DNA of 64,000 nucleotides from Streptosporangium oxazolinicum (GCF_039537505.1 NZ_BAABAQ010000009.1:248001-312000); one strand, 5' to 3'; shown: positions 27,601 to 36,524, numbered from the stretch's first letter. Notes: generated by a model not told the origin, from the sequence alone. Numbers and translations are program-made.

Positions 27601-28022
27601 GGCGCGAGGAGCCCGGCCTGTTCCTCGGCCTCGGCGACTTCCTGCCCGTCACGACGGCGCCGCCGCTGACCGTCGGGATCGACGTGCCGCCGCGCACGCT
27701 CACCCTGCTGGCCGACCCCCGGGCCCCGATCCACGTGACGTCCGGCTTCCTGCCCGGCAAGACGGCCACCCTGCCCGCCGAGCAGTACCGCGCCGCGATG
27801 GACGCGCTGCGCGTCCCGGAGTTCACCGCGCCCGTGCTCCTGGACGGCGACAGCCTGGCGCTGCCGGTGCCGGACGTCCCCGGGCACCGGTGGAGCTGGC
27901 GCGAGCGCACCCCGTCGGCCTGGACCGACCGGCCGCTGGACCCCGTCCACGACGACGCGGGCGCCCCCGCCCTGCCGACGGCCCGAGAGGGCTGGCTGAC
28001 GCTCGTCCCCGACACCGAGTAG
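24615..28022 (+). CDS. Unknown 1135-aa protein, first gene of the DUF6603/LamG operon
   Basis: I do not recognise a named domain. The protein has no signal peptide or membrane segment. The N-terminal part contains GPGVHLHWSLPDALTRL and VPNRWLVTRRR, followed by a beta-rich stretch. A helical, probably coiled-coil segment lies at about 365-480 (QAGDLLNQLNVAQEDLDRAEEAL and SARTALETALTTYN). The C-terminal half has APHFYLPAEPVVLLTG, NPWHPVLLHWEVEF and FNPIRAGVMRLNRLRIVDNFG. Start ATG 24615 has AAAAGGGG 5-6 nt upstream. Five further genes follow with gaps of at most 90 bp, so it is part of one machine or surface structure. The HLHW and LLHWEVEF motifs suggest a large modular structural protein rather than an enzyme, which is inference. 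Confidence 0.65.
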   Translation: MADVLVVPVRLAALYLEDEVGVVEPVDFTRLPYVDPITKRDVRPGTPYLSEEILPDPFEDQDFLLGPGVHLHWSLPDALTRLVQEGGKTRVPAVPNRWLVTRRRDGVLERSWVVESDYLAAPGEANAAGVAFPTTGGGVPFRRLGRAVPLETWRPGLPGDRLPQVTAIGHGDPAFAAFYPGCYSVFGFQDTDFAGSRPPSGTQYEVAGWFSAAAQDTLAGLTTGAGWRTALKDGFGWGVPDGSARPASTVCYASLIFRPDGRTVNPLLRDREGGVFVGASATEALAAHLGTVLDGVAPDEAENLLEALAYAGELEAKPLDVGAKLAEERHADGFRPLPSGQLWTIRREDAPGVDAATRQRREALALPRQAGDLLNQLNVAQEDLDRAEEALVGTREQLFADWYRYMICAYPNAGLRESYPDPDEVRSYLEWHIDHLDERTNLLSRPRNAVTSARTALETALTTYNTQTAGPSGATFVLGTVPAPHFYLPAEPVVLLTGEVATPSDRHGQDGADSPGGLLPCRVLSVADPRDPAALQRGLPTLGLRPDVWAHNPWHPVLLHWEVEFLATGGGDNLDPDDSVYAPTFVTDAYELAPGEADLRTRPGYEAPTRAASVYSGTTVLSQSAKPVMSARILRYLAGTVVAAYNEANGTTADPSDFQEAPETIITWYAANGKDARLKTIISMYRHLAENEGGNLAQVLGGFNDALLMRRLTRQLPIADPLGFPGYQRFAADVARAVGEDTRHAPEPLSGFNPIRAGVMRLNRLRIVDNFGLACDVDIETATTTTRMRVPDRPGWAAMPPRLAQPSRLSFRWLDSDHELREMNDVPVTSPVCGWLVPDDLDDGLAFYADDGTQLGLITASPEPSNAGLARWLPSPGSTVTGIPGIGNAHLRAVATRIQALGPDGFAAFLSTLDTLTAGVEPEDHSLDVLTARPLAVLRAELDLQIMGPPAVHQDWNVFRQDMRRSTRDSNGYPDVALPVRVGTADRLNDGLIGYWREEPGLFLGLGDFLPVTTAPPLTVGIDVPPRTLTLLADPRAPIHVTSGFLPGKTATLPAEQYRAAMDALRVPEFTAPVLLDGDSLALPVPDVPGHRWSWRERTPSAWTDRPLDPVHDDAGAPALPTAREGWLTLVPDTE

Positions 28023-28111
28023 CCCATTCCGGACGCCGAGTCCCGGACACCGAGGCTCGTACGCCGAGTTAAGAACGCCACGTTCAGAACACCGAGTAGA
28101 GGAACCCCTTG
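28023..28111. repeat. Degenerate direct repeats between the first two operon genes
   Basis: The 89-bp gap is built from four or five copies of a short ACxCCGAG-containing unit (GGACGCCGAGT, GGACACCGAGG, GTACGCCGAGT, GAACACCGAGT). The last copy, ACACCGAGTAG, repeats the final codons plus stop of the upstream gene, suggesting local duplication of its 3' end. Confidence 0.65.
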
Positions 28112-28276
28112 ATGCAGAAAATCAACCTGACGCTGACGCTCCCCGAGGTGAACCAGATCCTCGACGCGCTCGGCGGACTCCCCTACGCCCAGGTCTTCGA
28201 ACTGGTCGCCACCGTGCAGCAGCAGGCCCAGGGCCAGCTCGGCCTCGCCTCGGTCCCCGAGGAGAGGCACGGATGA
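28112..28276 (+). CDS. 54-aa phage-like small protein
   Basis: ATG 28112 with GAGGAAC upstream encodes MQKINLTLTLPEVNQILDAL followed by a second amphipathic helix (LPYAQVFELVATVQQQAQGQL). This beta-strand plus two-helix pattern, with 'EVN.IL..LG.LPY..V..L' and QxQAQxQL, is like small proteins of unknown function encoded among tail and baseplate genes of tailed phages. The stop overlaps the ATG of the LamG gene (ATGA), which makes a real coupled gene very likely. It is easily missed because it is short. Confidence 0.7.
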   Translation: MQKINLTLTLPEVNQILDALGGLPYAQVFELVATVQQQAQGQLGLASVPEERHG

Positions 28277-30918
28277 GCGACTCCCTGGTCCTGCACTGGC
28301 CGCTGGACGCCCTCGCCCCGCAGAAGGCCGTCCTCGACAGCGGTCCCAACCAGCTGACGGGCACCTTCGTCGAGCCGCCCACGGTCGTCACCGACCCGAA
28401 GTTCGCCTGCCTGCGCCTGGGCGGCGGCAACCAGTACGCGGTCGTGCCCGCGGGCCAGCCGCTCCTCGGGCTGACCACCTACACCCTCTCGGCGTGGATC
28501 AACTGGCCCGGCGGCCAGACCACCGCCGTGTTCGGCAAGCGGTCGCCCAACATCCGGCTGCGCCTGGAGAGCAACGGGCAGCTCGAACACCTCTACGCCC
28601 TGAACCGGGGGTTGGACAGCCACCGCTCGGGCGCCGGCTCGATCCCCCCGAACACGTGGAAGCACGTCGCGATCACCAACGACGGCGTGACCGCGCGGAT
28701 CTTCGTGGACGGCGGGCTCGCGGGGGAGTGGGGCCTGCGCGGCGCGGCGCGGGTGGCCGACCGGGAGGACTTCTGCCTGGGCTGGGGCAACGGCACGTCG
28801 GCCTACACCGGGCTGATCGCGCAGTTCCGGGTGTACGACCGGGCGCTGAGCGCCGCGGAGATCCTGCGGGACATGGCCGACGACGAGCCGCCCCTGGAGA
28901 TGTTCGTCCGGTCGCACCCGCTGGACTTCGCCTTCGTCAACGATGACGACCAGCCGGTGCTGTACATCGACGACGTCAAGCTCCAGACGATGACGCTGCG
29001 GCTCACCAACAGCTCGCGCGGCACGGTGGAGGCGATGCCGCTCACCGGCGTGTCCTCCAGCACGTACCACTTCGCGCTGCGCCTGCGGAAGGGGACGCTC
29101 GCCACCGGGATCACCCCCACGCTGAACTCCGCCGACTGGGCGATGGTGCCCGAGGCGGACGGCACGGCCCTGTACTTCCAGTGGAAGAACGCCAGGCCGA
29201 TCCCACCGGACGGCGTCGTCTCGGTCGAGGTGGCGGGCCTCAACGCCGACGGCACGGACGGCACCCACGGCACCCAGGTGGAGCTGGAGTACAAGAACAT
29301 CAGATACTCCGGCCAGACCATGCCGCTGACCGGCACCCGGGTGCAGTACCTGGACGTGATCAACCACCGGGGCCTGCACAACATCCCGCTGGACATCCGC
29401 CTCGTCGGCGGCGACCGGGTGCTCAGCGACGGCACGACGCCCAACAGGCTGAAGCTGCACATCGCCAACACGATGCGCGCGGGCAAGGGCATCCAGCTGC
29501 GGAAGGACCTGCCGGTCTCGACGTTCCTGATCTCCTTCGACGCCGAGGCCGACAGCGGCGCCGACGCCGACAAGACGCCCTGGGCGCTCACCAAGGTGGC
29601 CGCGGCCGGAGGCGTCGGGTTCTCGGTCACCGGCACCCGCTGGAACGGCAGGAAGCGCCCGGACAAGGTCAGGACGTGGGAGATCACGCCCACCGCCAAC
29701 ACCGTGCTCGCCCCCGGCGAGTACATCGAACTCGAACTCACCAACATCCTCGCGCTGCCCAAACCGGGACACGCCCCCATCCTCGTCGAGTACGAGAACA
29801 TCCCCGGCTACGCCGACGGCTCGGCGACGGTGACGGTGGACCGCACCCCGCTGCTGTTCACCAGCTCCTCCGCCGGGGTCAACATCGCCGCGGACAAGAT
29901 CGAGGCGCGGTTCCAGATCGTGCACACCCCGCAGGACGCCAACGGCGACGCGCTGGTGATCGGCCGCAAGTCCGCGCACAACCTGCGGCTGGGCTACGCC
30001 AACGAGTACACCTGGATCCAGTCGCACTCCGGGCTCCCGCTGGCGATCAACCCCCTGGGCAACCGCGTCGCCGTGGGCACCACGGGGCCGCTGGAGAGCC
30101 GGATGACGATCGGGGAGTCGTCGGGGACGCACCTGCAGCTGCGCCGGGAGACCTCGGCGGGCGCCGTCGGCGAGGTGGTGTACCTGGAGCTCTTCCAGGG
30201 GGAGACCTCGGGGGGCGCCGTCACCTACCCCAGCATCCGCTTCCACCACGCCCACAAGTTCTGGAACCGCATCGAGGGCCGCCCCGAGGGGTTCCTGTTC
30301 AAGGACGGGCCCGCCCCGGGCAACACGCTCGTCGACATCACCGCCAAGACGGTCATCGGCTCGGGCCTGCGCATCGGCGACGTCACCGCGGGGAACGGCC
30401 GCCTCTACGTCGGCGTCAACGGGCCGGGCGACGGCAGGGTGACCGTCAAGAACGCCAACAACCACCTGCAGCTCCGCCGCGACACCGACCAGGGCGCGAG
30501 CGGGCAGACGCTGTACCTGGAGCTGTTCCAGCAGGAGACGCCGGGCGCGGCCGTCACGTACCCGACGATCCGCTTCCACCACGCCAGCAAGTTCTGGCAC
30601 CGGATCGAGGGCCGCCCGGAAGGCATCGCGTTCAAGGACGGCAACATCCCCTCCGAGGACCTCATCGACATCCTCGCCCGGACCCTCGTCGGCCGGAACC
30701 TCCGGATCGGCGGCATCACCATCGGCGAAAGCGAACTGCGCATCCTGCAGCGCCTGGCCGCGGGCCAGCTGGAGTTCGACCTCTACAACACCAAGCAGGG
30801 CGAGTACGCCTACGCGGCCGACTACGAGCCCCGCGACAACGACCGGCGCTACGTCTACACCTGGCGGCAGAAGAACCGCATCAACCAGGGCCGCTGGCGC
30901 ATCGACTTCCCCTACTAG
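28273..30918 (+). CDS. LamG-domain protein with tail-fibre-like repeats
   Basis: An 881-aa protein. Residues ~5-205 are a LamG/concanavalin-like jelly roll (LTTYTLSAWINWPGG, NTWKHVAITNDGVTARIFVDG, GLIAQFRVYDRALSAAEI), a carbohydrate- or protein-binding fold. The middle (about 210-545) is a chain of beta-sandwich-like modules. From ~560 it resembles phage tail fibres: LPLAINPLGNRVAVGTTGPLESRMTIG. Two tandem copies of ~111 residues follow, each with HLQLRR, YLELFQxET, YPxIRFHHAxKFWxRIEGRPEG. The protein ends WRIDFPY. There is no signal peptide. It overlaps the 54-aa gene by 4 bp. A receptor-binding or adhesin role is the natural inference. Confidence 0.8.
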   Translation: MSDSLVLHWPLDALAPQKAVLDSGPNQLTGTFVEPPTVVTDPKFACLRLGGGNQYAVVPAGQPLLGLTTYTLSAWINWPGGQTTAVFGKRSPNIRLRLESNGQLEHLYALNRGLDSHRSGAGSIPPNTWKHVAITNDGVTARIFVDGGLAGEWGLRGAARVADREDFCLGWGNGTSAYTGLIAQFRVYDRALSAAEILRDMADDEPPLEMFVRSHPLDFAFVNDDDQPVLYIDDVKLQTMTLRLTNSSRGTVEAMPLTGVSSSTYHFALRLRKGTLATGITPTLNSADWAMVPEADGTALYFQWKNARPIPPDGVVSVEVAGLNADGTDGTHGTQVELEYKNIRYSGQTMPLTGTRVQYLDVINHRGLHNIPLDIRLVGGDRVLSDGTTPNRLKLHIANTMRAGKGIQLRKDLPVSTFLISFDAEADSGADADKTPWALTKVAAAGGVGFSVTGTRWNGRKRPDKVRTWEITPTANTVLAPGEYIELELTNILALPKPGHAPILVEYENIPGYADGSATVTVDRTPLLFTSSSAGVNIAADKIEARFQIVHTPQDANGDALVIGRKSAHNLRLGYANEYTWIQSHSGLPLAINPLGNRVAVGTTGPLESRMTIGESSGTHLQLRRETSAGAVGEVVYLELFQGETSGGAVTYPSIRFHHAHKFWNRIEGRPEGFLFKDGPAPGNTLVDITAKTVIGSGLRIGDVTAGNGRLYVGVNGPGDGRVTVKNANNHLQLRRDTDQGASGQTLYLELFQQETPGAAVTYPTIRFHHASKFWHRIEGRPEGIAFKDGNIPSEDLIDILARTLVGRNLRIGGITIGESELRILQRLAAGQLEFDLYNTKQGEYAYAADYEPRDNDRRYVYTWRQKNRINQGRWRIDFPY
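30106..30771 (+). repeat. Two 333-bp copies within the LamG protein gene
   Basis: Homologous motifs (CACCTGCAGCT coding HLQL at 30130 and 30463) are exactly 333 bp, or 111 codons, apart and the similarity extends across the unit at both DNA and protein level. This is a recent internal duplication of a beta module. Confidence 0.75.
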
Positions 30919-30945
30919 AGACCTTCCCTCCCGAGCAGGTGTGAC

Positions 30946-32250
30946 ATGCCGAAGAATTCCCGCGACCGCACGGACATCAAGAGCGCGAGCAAGGGCTACG
31001 GAAGCGTCTCGACGCGCAGCCAGACCAAGGACGAGCGTGACAAGAAGAAGCAGAGGGAGGCGGAGGAGGCCAGGAAGCGGGCCAAGGCCGTGGCGGCGGC
31101 GCGCGCCAAGGAGATAGCGGACCGGCCCGCCGCCAAGGCCGGGACCAGGAACGACGTCAACTTCCACGCCGCGTTCATCCAGATGGGCCAGGGCGACTGC
31201 ACGATCATGTGTACCCCCGAGGGCCGGATCGTGATGGTCGACTGCGGCTCCGACTCGTACCGCGAGGTGATCACGGACGACGAGGACCTGCCGGACGCCG
31301 GCGAGGACGAGGACGAGGACGAGGAGAAGGAGACGGCGGGAGACCGGGAGGCCCTGCGGCGGATCATCAGCGGGACCCTGAACCACGCGAAGTTCCTCAA
31401 GAGCAGCAACACCGTGGACCTGCTGATCCTCACCCATCCCGACGCCGACCACTACAACAAGCTCTCGGCCGTCATGGACGACAGCGTCGAGTTCCTGAAG
31501 GTCTACCACAGCAAGCCACGGGCCGCCTACGCCAAGGGTTCCACCAGCGCCTGGATCCTGAACCACGCCGCCGACGAGCGCCTCATCTTCGAGGTGGACC
31601 ACCACGAGAACGGCGGCGACCAGGTGATCGAGCTCAACGGCGAGACCGTCCCAGAGCCGGACGAGGACGAGGACCCGCCCGAGGGCGGCGTGCTCGACGG
31701 CGACGGCGGCATCCTGATCCTCGACGAGCCGAACTGCAAGATCTCGCTGCTGTCGGGCAACGTGAACACGATCGCCCACAAGGACCACAGCACGCCCGCG
31801 AACCGGGGCAGCCTGGTGGTGCTCATCGAGCTGTTCGGCAAGAAGAAGCTGCTGATGTCCGGGGACGCCACCCTCAACACCGAACAGTACGTGGTGGACT
31901 ACCACGCCGACCGGATCAAGGGCGTCGACCTGGCGACCGCCAGCCATCACGCCAGCGACAACACCTCCTCCCTGCCCGCGTACGTGAGGGCGGTCCAGCC
32001 CAAACAGCTCCTGGTGAGCGCGGGCAAGCAGATCAGGATGCACCACCTGCCCTCCGAGGCCGTCCTGGACCGGTACAAGGACGTGATGAAGAAGGCGGAG
32101 AAGATCCCCGAGCACACCCTGTACTTCTGGTCCAAGGGCAAGCTCAACAGCTACTTCCCCGAGTCGGAGAAGACCACGCTGCCCATCTACATCACCGGTT
32201 CGCGCGGCACCTGGCAGTACTCGATCCTCGCCAAGGACAACACGAAATGA
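30946..32250 (+). CDS. Metallo-beta-lactamase-fold hydrolase (ComEC-like)
   Basis: A 434-aa protein. Residues 1-65 are Lys/Arg/Glu/Ala-rich and probably a coiled coil. The MBL domain begins at VNFHAAFIQMGQGDCTIM. The metal motif is H164-P-D-A-D-H169 (THPDADHYNKL), the variant of HxHxDH found in ComEC-type DNases; LMSGDATLNTE gives the bridging Asp and ASHHAS a further His. Acidic inserts interrupt the fold at ~115-130 (DEDEDEDEEKE) and ~240-255. No membrane segments are present, so it is the free soluble type. Hydrolysis of nucleic acid or another phosphodiester is possible but unproven. The stop overlaps the next start by 4 bp. Confidence 0.82.
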   Translation: MPKNSRDRTDIKSASKGYGSVSTRSQTKDERDKKKQREAEEARKRAKAVAAARAKEIADRPAAKAGTRNDVNFHAAFIQMGQGDCTIMCTPEGRIVMVDCGSDSYREVITDDEDLPDAGEDEDEDEEKETAGDREALRRIISGTLNHAKFLKSSNTVDLLILTHPDADHYNKLSAVMDDSVEFLKVYHSKPRAAYAKGSTSAWILNHAADERLIFEVDHHENGGDQVIELNGETVPEPDEDEDPPEGGVLDGDGGILILDEPNCKISLLSGNVNTIAHKDHSTPANRGSLVVLIELFGKKKLLMSGDATLNTEQYVVDYHADRIKGVDLATASHHASDNTSSLPAYVRAVQPKQLLVSAGKQIRMHHLPSEAVLDRYKDVMKKAEKIPEHTLYFWSKGKLNSYFPESEKTTLPIYITGSRGTWQYSILAKDNTK

Positions 32251-35200
32251 CGCCTGACCAGCTCAAAGCCGCCCTGCGTGCCGGGGGCGCCGCCCTGGAC
32301 CTGGACGTCGCGGCGCTCGGCTCGGCCCTGCTGTCCGCCCACCTCGGGGAACGGTTCACCCTCGGCGCCGTCACCGGGCGCACCGAGCTCGCGAACGGCA
32401 TGACCGTGACGGGCACCGGCGCGAGCGGCCCGTTCACCGGCCTCGCGGTGACCGCCACGTTCACCGCCGACGGCTCGGCGGTCACCGCCGACATCACCGG
32501 GACCGGCGACGAGACCTGGACGTTCGTCACCGCCTACCCCGTGCTCAAGGCCACCCTCTTCGAGACGCTCCGGTTCCGGCGCCCGGTGCTCCACCTGACC
32601 CCGTCCGGGCTCGCCTTCACCGGCACGCTGATCATCACCACCCCGATGGCGCCGTTGGACCTGATGATGCCCGGCGCGGTCCACGCGGTGACCGGCGAGA
32701 TCGAGATGGTCACCGAGATCGAAGGGCTGGGCCTGGACATCACGCCCGTCCCGGACATCGTGCTGTACGGGCCCGAAGGCCACACCCTCGACCTCGGGCT
32801 GGTGACCCTCACCGGCCTGCGGTACGAGATCTTCGCCGACCCGTGGCTGAACTACGCGACCGGCGACATGGACCCGCGCGGCCGGGTGGCGCTGACCGGT
32901 GCCATCCCGTTCACCGCGTCGGGCACGACGCACCAGGTGCTCATCGGCGCCGACATCATGGGCTGGGGCGAGAGCCTCGTGCTCAAGGCCGACCTCGGCG
33001 AGCTGGGCGAGGCCGCCTTCGAGGAGATCGTCGCCTTCCTCGGGCAGGACTCGCTGGACATCCCGGTCGACCTCGAGGTCACCGCCCCGGTGGTGCCCCG
33101 CGACCTGACCGTCCGGGTCACGCCGAAGGCCACCCGGATGGTCTCCCACGTCTCGCTGACCCTGCAGACGTCGCACGAGTGGGATCTCGACCTGTTCGTC
33201 GTGCAGGCCGTGGACCTCACCTTCCGGGTGGACGACCCGCTCGGCGACGCCCGCGTCACCGTCGCGGTGGCCGGCCTGTTCGGGATCGGCGAGCACGGCA
33301 CCCTGGAGATCACCGCGGGGGCCGGCGACAGCCTCGCGCTCGGCGGCGCCCTGCGCGAGGGCGACCCGCCGCTGAACATCCGCGAGGTCTGGCAGGAGTT
33401 CACGAACGAGACCGGTGCGACCCACCTGCCCGACCTCAAGGTCGAGCACTTCGACCTGTCGGTGCGGCTTCCGTCGGGGGCGATTCCGCTGACAGCCTCG
33501 GGCGTGCTGGAGGTGGACGGGCAGTGGGAGATCGTCGAAGGCGTGATGCTGGAGGATCTGAGGTTCGCCTTCGACATCCAGGACGACATCACGTTCGCCT
33601 CTTCGGCGGCGCTGCTGGTCTCCTCCGTCGGCGTGTACGTCTCGGCGACCTACGACGCCGTCAAAGGCTGGGAGTTCGAGGGCGGCAGCAGGCCGGGCCA
33701 GCAGCTGCCGATCGGCGAGATGATCGACTCGCTGTCGGCGCGGTTCGGCGCGCCGCCGCTGCCCGCGCCGCTGGCCGGGCTCACCGTGCACGACCTGGCG
33801 GCCTCCTTCGCGACCAAGCCGGTGCGGTTCCTCTTCACGGCCGGCATGCGCTTCCCGATCGACACGACCGAGGTGGACCTGGCCGTCGCGATCGACACGC
33901 GGGCCGGCACGTACGACGGGGCGATCGCGGTCCTGGTGAGACCCGGACTGGAACTGGACTTCGGGGTGCACTTCGCCCAGCAGGCCGGCGCGAACCGGTT
34001 CGCGGCCACCTACCGGCGGGGCGGCACCGCACCCACGGTCAGGGAACTGGTCGCGGCGCTGGTGCCCTCGGCGGCGGCGGACGTCCCGGACGACATCGTG
34101 GTGGGCGTCGACGACGCGCTGCTCGCCGTCGAGGGCGACACCCACGTCTTCGAGGTCGATCTCACCGCGAAGGTGGACCTGTCCAAGCTGCCCGTCGTCG
34201 GGCCGAGGCTGACCGGGGACCAGGTCGTCGGGTTCGACCCGCTGCGCATCCTGGCCACCACCGGGACGCTCACCCCCGAGCAGGTCACCGCGCTGAACGC
34301 GATCCTGCCGCCGGACGCGGCGAAGCTGGAGTCCAAGGAGTATCCCCCGGGGTTCGCCTTCAGCGGGCACCTGCGGCTCGGGCCGCTGGAGCGGGCCGTC
34401 ACGCTGCCCGTCGGCACGCCACCCCAGGTCACGCCGACGCAGGCCAAGACCGCCGACGACGTGCTGTGGTACAAGGCGCAGACCGACTTCGGGCCGGTCC
34501 ACGTCGAACGGGTGGGGCTGGCCTACGAGCACGTGCCGGACCGGCCCGCGCGGCTGGCCGTGCTGGTGGACGCGTCGATCTCGGCGGGCGGGCTCACGCT
34601 GGCCTGCGACGGGCTGTCGGCGGGCGTGTCGCTCTCCAACCCGACCGCGCTGCCGACGTTCGACCTGGCCGGGCTCGCCGTCTCCTACAGCGGCGGACCC
34701 GTCAAGGTCAGCGGGGCGTTCCTGAAGAACACCGTGACGTACGAGGGCAAGAGCCTGCCCGCCTACAGCGGCAAGGCCGTCATCGAGACCGACGCGTTCA
34801 CCGTCGGCGCGCTCGGCTCCTACATGCAGCTGCCCGAGGGGCCGTCGCTGTTCGTGTACGCCTTCCTGGACTACCCGATCGGCGGGCCCGCGTTCTTCTT
34901 CGTCGAGGGCATCGCGGCCGGGTTCGGCTACAACCGGAGGATCGTCGCACCGCCGGTCGAGAAGATCGCCGACTTCCCGCTGGTGGCCGAGGCCGTCGGC
35001 GCGGTCCTGCCGGGCACGCTCGCGACCGAGCTGTCCCGCCTGGAGGACGACCTGCCGCCCTCACCCGGCGACTTCTTCCTCGCGGCGGGAATCCACTTCA
35101 CCTCGTTCAAGATGATCGACTCCTTCCTGCTGGTGACCGCCCAGTTCGGGCACCGGTTCGAGATGAACGTGCTGGGCCTGTCGACCCTGGTCCTGCCGGT

Positions 35201-36524
35201 GGCGGACGCGGCGCAGGCGGGGGTCACGCCCATCGCGGAGATCCAGCTCGCCCTGAAGGCGACGTTCGCGCCGGAGGACGGCTACTTCTCGCTGCTGGCG
35301 CAGCTCACGTCCAACTCCTACCTGCTGTCGCGGGCCTGCCGCCTCACGGGCGGGTTCGCGTTCGTCACCTGGTTCGGCGAGGAGCACCAGGGCGACTTCG
35401 TGCTCAGCGTCGGCGGCTACCACCCGAACTTCACCGTGCCCGCCCACTACCCGGCCGTCCCGCGCCTGGGGTTCTCCTGGCAGGTCACACCGCAGCTCAG
35501 CATGAAGGGCTCGGCCTACTACGCGCTCACCCCGGGCGCGCTGATGGCCGGGGCGGCGCTCAGCGCCGTCTACGAGGACGGGTCGCTACGGGCCTGGTTC
35601 GACGCGGCGGTGGACTTCCTCATCGCCTGGCAGCCCTACCACTACGAGGCCGGGCTGCACATCGCCGTCGGGGCCTCCTACACGTTCACCTTCCTGGGCA
35701 CCCACACGATCACCGCGCACGTCGGCACCGACGTGCGGTTCTGGGGGCCGGAGTTCGGCGGGACGGCGACGATCGACCTGGACGTCATCTCCTTCACGAT
35801 CTCGTTCGGGTCCTCGTCCGGCGCGTCGGCCGAACCCGTCCCGTGGAGCCGGTTCAGGACGGCGCAACTGCCCAAGACCACCGATGGCGTCACGGTCGTG
35901 CTGCGCGGCGGCTCGCCGAAGGACTCCTCGGGCACCCACCTGGGCACGGTCAGCCCGGCAGAGCTGGAACTGCTCGTCGACTCGGCCGTGCCCGCCACCT
36001 CGGCCACGTCCGCGGGGACCGCGCTGGCCACGACCGGGGCCGCGCCGTTCGGGATCGCGCCGGTGGGGGCCGCCCCCGGCACGTTCACCTCGACCCAGAC
36101 GATCACGATCACCCGCGGCAAGGACACGGCGAACTCCGCCTTCCGCTTCGACCCGGTCGGCAAGAGCCTGCCCGCGGCGCTGTGGGGCGACCAGCTCACC
36201 CCGTCGCTGGGCAAGCCCGCGCTGCGCGACAACCTGCTCACCGGGTACGTCATCCGGCCGAACCCGCCACGGGAACCGGCGACCACCCAGAGCCTCCCGC
36301 TGTCGAGGCTGAAGGCCGCCACGTCCCTGTCCAGCGACCCGGCCTTCTCCTGGACGGCGCTGCCGGCGTTCAGACGGGCCACCGGCCAGGCGCTGAACCT
36401 CGCGGCCGGGGCACAGGCCCGCTCGGCCATCGCCGGCAAACTCCTGCCCGACCTGCGCGTCGACCTGAACGGGCTGGGCGCGACCGACTTCCTCCAGGCC
36501 CCCGAGGTGGGCTCGTATGGCTGA
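32247..36524 (+). CDS. DUF6603-type giant beta-rich protein
   Basis: A 1425-aa protein recognised as DUF6603-like from its C-terminal half: FVLSVGGYHPNFTVP, YPAVPRLGFSWQVTPQLSMK, YYALTPGALMAGAALSAVYED, FLIAWQPYHYEAGLHIAVG and WGPEFGGTATIDLDVISFT. The whole protein reads as alternating beta strands with amphipathic periodicity, like a long groove, barrel or lamellar protein. There is no signal peptide and only weak hydrophobic peaks. Function is unknown for the family. Start ATG 32247 overlaps the MBL stop; the same frame extends 1 kb upstream, but that is antisense-like shadow. The stop overlaps the start of the next gene by 8 bp. The C-terminal ~200 residues (after VPWSRFRTAQLP) are Ala/Ser/Thr-rich and may be a separate tail. 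Confidence 0.75.
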   Translation: MTPDQLKAALRAGGAALDLDVAALGSALLSAHLGERFTLGAVTGRTELANGMTVTGTGASGPFTGLAVTATFTADGSAVTADITGTGDETWTFVTAYPVLKATLFETLRFRRPVLHLTPSGLAFTGTLIITTPMAPLDLMMPGAVHAVTGEIEMVTEIEGLGLDITPVPDIVLYGPEGHTLDLGLVTLTGLRYEIFADPWLNYATGDMDPRGRVALTGAIPFTASGTTHQVLIGADIMGWGESLVLKADLGELGEAAFEEIVAFLGQDSLDIPVDLEVTAPVVPRDLTVRVTPKATRMVSHVSLTLQTSHEWDLDLFVVQAVDLTFRVDDPLGDARVTVAVAGLFGIGEHGTLEITAGAGDSLALGGALREGDPPLNIREVWQEFTNETGATHLPDLKVEHFDLSVRLPSGAIPLTASGVLEVDGQWEIVEGVMLEDLRFAFDIQDDITFASSAALLVSSVGVYVSATYDAVKGWEFEGGSRPGQQLPIGEMIDSLSARFGAPPLPAPLAGLTVHDLAASFATKPVRFLFTAGMRFPIDTTEVDLAVAIDTRAGTYDGAIAVLVRPGLELDFGVHFAQQAGANRFAATYRRGGTAPTVRELVAALVPSAAADVPDDIVVGVDDALLAVEGDTHVFEVDLTAKVDLSKLPVVGPRLTGDQVVGFDPLRILATTGTLTPEQVTALNAILPPDAAKLESKEYPPGFAFSGHLRLGPLERAVTLPVGTPPQVTPTQAKTADDVLWYKAQTDFGPVHVERVGLAYEHVPDRPARLAVLVDASISAGGLTLACDGLSAGVSLSNPTALPTFDLAGLAVSYSGGPVKVSGAFLKNTVTYEGKSLPAYSGKAVIETDAFTVGALGSYMQLPEGPSLFVYAFLDYPIGGPAFFFVEGIAAGFGYNRRIVAPPVEKIADFPLVAEAVGAVLPGTLATELSRLEDDLPPSPGDFFLAAGIHFTSFKMIDSFLLVTAQFGHRFEMNVLGLSTLVLPVADAAQAGVTPIAEIQLALKATFAPEDGYFSLLAQLTSNSYLLSRACRLTGGFAFVTWFGEEHQGDFVLSVGGYHPNFTVPAHYPAVPRLGFSWQVTPQLSMKGSAYYALTPGALMAGAALSAVYEDGSLRAWFDAAVDFLIAWQPYHYEAGLHIAVGASYTFTFLGTHTITAHVGTDVRFWGPEFGGTATIDLDVISFTISFGSSSGASAEPVPWSRFRTAQLPKTTDGVTVVLRGGSPKDSSGTHLGTVSPAELELLVDSAVPATSATSAGTALATTGAAPFGIAPVGAAPGTFTSTQTITITRGKDTANSAFRFDPVGKSLPAALWGDQLTPSLGKPALRDNLLTGYVIRPNPPREPATTQSLPLSRLKAATSLSSDPAFSWTALPAFRRATGQALNLAAGAQARSAIAGKLLPDLRVDLNGLGATDFLQAPEVGSYG

